64,000 nucleotides of DNA, taken from assembly GCA_016713225.1 (NCBI GenBank), contig JADJPO010000003.1, forward strand, positions 930,001-994,000, read 5' to 3'. This DNA comes from Kineosporiaceae bacterium (GTDB taxonomy: Bacteria; Actinomycetota; Actinomycetes; Actinomycetales; Kineosporiaceae). The notes under the pieces were generated by a model. It saw only the letters and a list, made by a program, of their open reading frames with translations. It ran no database searches and was not told the origin of the DNA. A program made the translations under genes and the position numbers. Positions 61,701 to 64,000 of the stretch are shown here, in pieces (the stretch's first letter is position 1; each line of letters begins with the position of its first letter).

Positions 61701-62597
61701 GTGACTGTGGAGGATATTGTGGACTGCTACAACGGTGGATTCAACATCGCAATAACGGCTGGCTTCTACTCTCAAGCCGCGGGAGTGCTGGCTGGCTTTG
61801 CCTTTACCGCAGTCTTGCTGGTCCTAACTAACGGGGAAATATTGGGCAGTCAAGCTAGGCGCGCGCACGCCGCAACCTCATTCATCTGCTCATTCTTTGC
61901 CCTTCTGCTATCAACCGTTCAATACGCTGTCCTCGCGGGGGCAGCCGATACCCTGTCAAAGACCAATCCGAACTTGGGCAGAGCCGCCTCCGAGGAAGTC
62001 ATCGCAGGGGCCTCGTTTGGTCTATCGGTGCTGCTCCTCCTTTACGGAACGCTGCAACTGCTTGATGGTCGATCCGGATACGAAACTCCGGCAGGAGTTA
62101 GTCGCGCGATTGTGTCATTCGTTGGGCCTTCAGTTGTGCTACTCTTCCATTTAGCTGCCGTGCAAGACATACTGACGGCGAAGTTCCAGACTGCCGGCCT
62201 TCAGGCATGCCAAGAATCTTCCGTGGGGACTTGGGGTATCGCCGCCACCTTGACTGGATTCCTCGGCGTATTTTTGGGTGGGTTGTTCAGGCGTCGCGTT
62301 CGTCCATATCTCTCCGGATCGAAGCGAGATTGGCTTCCTATTCTTGTTCTTTGTCTTTCCGCCGCCGGCGCATTGGGGGTCGCGACGGCAGAGGCGATTC
62401 TACGCTCGGACGAGAGCCTCTCAGATCAAGTTATCATCGCAACTCTCTTCGTCGCCTCGCTATCAGCCGCCACTTTCTCGCTTCTTGCAGGGTCGGCCGA
62501 ACCTCACGGAGCAGGGAGTGGGGTACCGGAAGCGCCGGACCAGCCTGCGCCAGCAACTGACTCAAATGACGAGAGCCAAGAGACGATGGCCGAATGA
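61701..62597 (+). CDS. Membrane protein of unknown function, low GC
   Basis: The 298-residue protein starts at GTG 61701. About seven hydrophobic segments are visible (AAGVLAGFAFTAVLLVLTNG; SFICSFFALLLSTVQYAVL; IAGASFGLSVLLLLYGTLQL; IVSFVGPSVVLLFHLAAV; GIAATLTGFLGVFLGGLF; LPILVLCLSAAGALGVATA; IIATLFVASLSAATFSLLAG). A polar acidic tail follows. The third-position GC is clearly lower than in its neighbours, with many A/T-ending codons, which indicates recent transfer. It stands alone between the helicase operon and the convergent Lhr-like gene. No family recognised; a membrane effector of the island is a possibility only. Confidence 0.75.
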   Translation: MTVEDIVDCYNGGFNIAITAGFYSQAAGVLAGFAFTAVLLVLTNGEILGSQARRAHAATSFICSFFALLLSTVQYAVLAGAADTLSKTNPNLGRAASEEVIAGASFGLSVLLLLYGTLQLLDGRSGYETPAGVSRAIVSFVGPSVVLLFHLAAVQDILTAKFQTAGLQACQESSVGTWGIAATLTGFLGVFLGGLFRRRVRPYLSGSKRDWLPILVLCLSAAGALGVATAEAILRSDESLSDQVIIATLFVASLSAATFSLLAGSAEPHGAGSGVPEAPDQPAPATDSNDESQETMAE

Positions 62598-62682
62598 TGC
62601 GGCAGGAGTTTCTCAAGTGATGGCAGGTAAACAATGCGCATTGTGGCGCTACTTAATCAGCGCATAGAGGCACACTTGCCAG

Positions 62683-64000
62683 TCAGGCCAAGGGCCGGGC
62701 AGCGACTTTCGCAGCACCTTGCCAGTCCGCCGCACGCATCGCGAGCGTGCCAACAGCGAGATCCGGCGGGAGCATCTCGGAGAACTTGAGTCTCTTCAGT
62801 GCCCGCTCACTCACCTCGGGCGCAACGCCGGCGAGATCGATTCCGAAACGGCTTTGTGCCTGACGCAACGCGGCGCTGACGGCCGCCGCGGTGGCGTCGG
62901 ATCGCAGGGCGATGTTGAGATTGCTGAAGGTCCAGCTGTCCAGCAGTTCGGGAGCCACGACTCCGAGGGCCGACGTTAGGACGGCGTTGGCGCGAGCTCC
63001 TGCGAAGGTCCACCACCGCACTCGCGCCCCCTCCGAGGCCAGCACCGTGCACTCGGAATCGGCCCGCGGCCCAAACGTCTCGCGAAGCCGTCCGAGCCGC
63101 TGGACGGCTCGCTTGCTAAGCGTCACCCCGACCGGGTCGGCGCCGAGCACAACGCGACGGATCGCGTCGGAGAGTTCGAAGGAGTAGGGCTGGGAGTCGC
63201 CAGTCCACTTCGTCGTCCCGGCTCGATCACTCGGCTCGACGAAGGCGCGTCGCCGTTTCCAATCGACATGCGTGACCACCCACGGCTGCCCAGCCAGGGC
63301 CAGGTGTCGAGGCCCGTCCGTCTTTGCTGTCAGCAGCAGTGGGTCGACGCTGCCGATCTCCGTGCGTCCGTGCAGCACCAGCACTTCGGGAGCCGCAGTG
63401 AAGATGGCCAACAACTCCATGAAGTTCTTCACCCCGTAGCGACGATCGGTCTCCGGCCCAACGAACGCCAGCCCCGAGTCGACGTCCAAGTGGCCTGTGT
63501 CGACGAGCCATCGGCCGATGCTCTCCAGCTCTTCAGAGGTCGCGAGCCCCAGCCCAGCGAGCCACTGCGACTCAGCGAGCAGGTCGATTTGCCCTTTCTG
63601 CAACGCAGATCCGAGCAACTGTTGCGCGGCGACGTGTCTTGGCGCCGGCGGCGCGACAACTGGGTCCACGAATCCTTCGCTCAGCAGGAGCAGAAGCCCC
63701 GCCGCTCGCATCAGTTCAATGTCGTCGAGCGCCAGGAACGTCATGTTGCGGCTCGTTCCGGGACGACGTCCCGTCCGACCGAGGCGCTGCAGTAGCGAGG
63801 CGACCGTCTGGGGCGCGCCAAGCTGGATGACGCGGTCGAGGTCTCCGACGTCCATCCCGAGCTCGAGGGTTGACGTGGAGACGATGACGCAGTCGCGGGA
63901 CTCGGCGAACGCGGTCTCTGCGCGGCGGCGCTCGTCGAGGGCGAGCGAGGAATGCGAGGCGAACGTCTCGATGCCGTGCTCGCGCAGGCGCACGGCAAGG
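62683..64000 (-). CDS. Lhr-like / DEAD-box helicase, C-terminal part (continues beyond window)
   Basis: The frame is open at the right edge, so this is the last ~439 residues of a larger protein. Helicase motifs V and VI are visible (IVSTSTLELGMDVGDLDRVI, SLLQRLGRTGRRPGTSRN). A winged-helix-like region and the Lhr-type C-terminal domain follow (LLADIVLW-type motifs are absent; YGVKNFMELLAIFTAAPEVL and GRTEIGSVDPLLLTAK are present). Such Lhr-like SF2 helicases act in repair, and large relatives occur in defence loci. The N-terminal ATPase lobe and any partner genes lie outside. Confidence 0.85.
   Translation of the reverse strand, partial: LAVRLREHGIETFASHSSLALDERRRAETAFAESRDCVIVSTSTLELGMDVGDLDRVIQLGAPQTVASLLQRLGRTGRRPGTSRNMTFLALDDIELMRAAGLLLLLSEGFVDPVVAPPAPRHVAAQQLLGSALQKGQIDLLAESQWLAGLGLATSEELESIGRWLVDTGHLDVDSGLAFVGPETDRRYGVKNFMELLAIFTAAPEVLVLHGRTEIGSVDPLLLTAKTDGPRHLALAGQPWVVTHVDWKRRRAFVEPSDRAGTTKWTGDSQPYSFELSDAIRRVVLGADPVGVTLSKRAVQRLGRLRETFGPRADSECTVLASEGARVRWWTFAGARANAVLTSALGVVAPELLDSWTFSNLNIALRSDATAAAVSAALRQAQSRFGIDLAGVAPEVSERALKRLKFSEMLPPDLAVGTLAMRAADWQGAAKVAARPLA

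Overview
This is GC-rich DNA with abundant GTG/TTG starts, ATGA/GTGA start-stop overlaps and families typical of actinomycetes (WYL regulator, NCS1 permease, NACHT and TPR STAND fragments, DprA-like genes). It most likely comes from the chromosome of a high-GC actinomycete. I cannot name the genus. I see no plasmid origin, no CRISPR array, no rRNA and no intact tRNA.

Left part (1-7.3 kb): the 3' end of an expansin-like gene, a polytopic membrane protein, a WYL regulator divergent from an epoxide hydrolase, an internally deleted phzF, an M50 site-2 protease and an orphan SLATT-type two-membrane-segment protein.

7.4-23.1 kb: one minus-strand operon of very large uncharacterised proteins. In transcription order it holds a PhoD-like metallophosphatase (apparently frameshifted near its C-terminus), a 1158-residue beta-rich DUF6603-type protein, then proteins of 884, 1861 and 537 residues. 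Three junctions are ATGA overlaps and the fourth is a 4-bp gap. This is my best candidate for an undescribed system.

23.5-33.7 kb: metabolism of nitrogen-rich small molecules. It holds a thiolase, an NCS1 permease, two agmatine-deiminase-family proteins (one a probable Tat lipoprotein with a CTG start), two TetR regulators, a metallo-beta-lactamase-fold hydrolase, and a urease-like pair (fused gamma-beta, then alpha) with no accessory genes nearby. Similar palindromes lie upstream of the permease and between the urease genes and the second tetR, which suggests one regulon.

33.7-46.2 kb: a rearranged accessory region. It holds three copies of a small HTH antitoxin-like gene, a decayed toxin-like gene, a pentapeptide-repeat membrane protein, IS4 and IS256 remnants, two head-to-head truncated STAND-TPR genes with nearly identical 126-bp repeats, and the C-terminal fragment of a NACHT protein. 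A 45-bp 3' fragment of tRNA-Pro(GGG) at 41466-41510 looks like an attachment-site remnant. Its orientation predicts that an integrative element runs rightwards from there.

41.8-64 kb (inside that predicted element): a likely defence island. It starts with a DprA-like / ComF-like phosphoribosyltransferase / EcsC operon. Two giant SF1 helicases follow, transcribed divergently: one is fused to a Vsr-like nuclease, the other to a PLD-like domain in a Mokosh type II-like architecture. The second heads an operon with a DUF6361 protein, a PLD-family protein and a DEAD/SNF2-type helicase. A low-GC membrane protein and the end of an Lhr-like helicase close the window.
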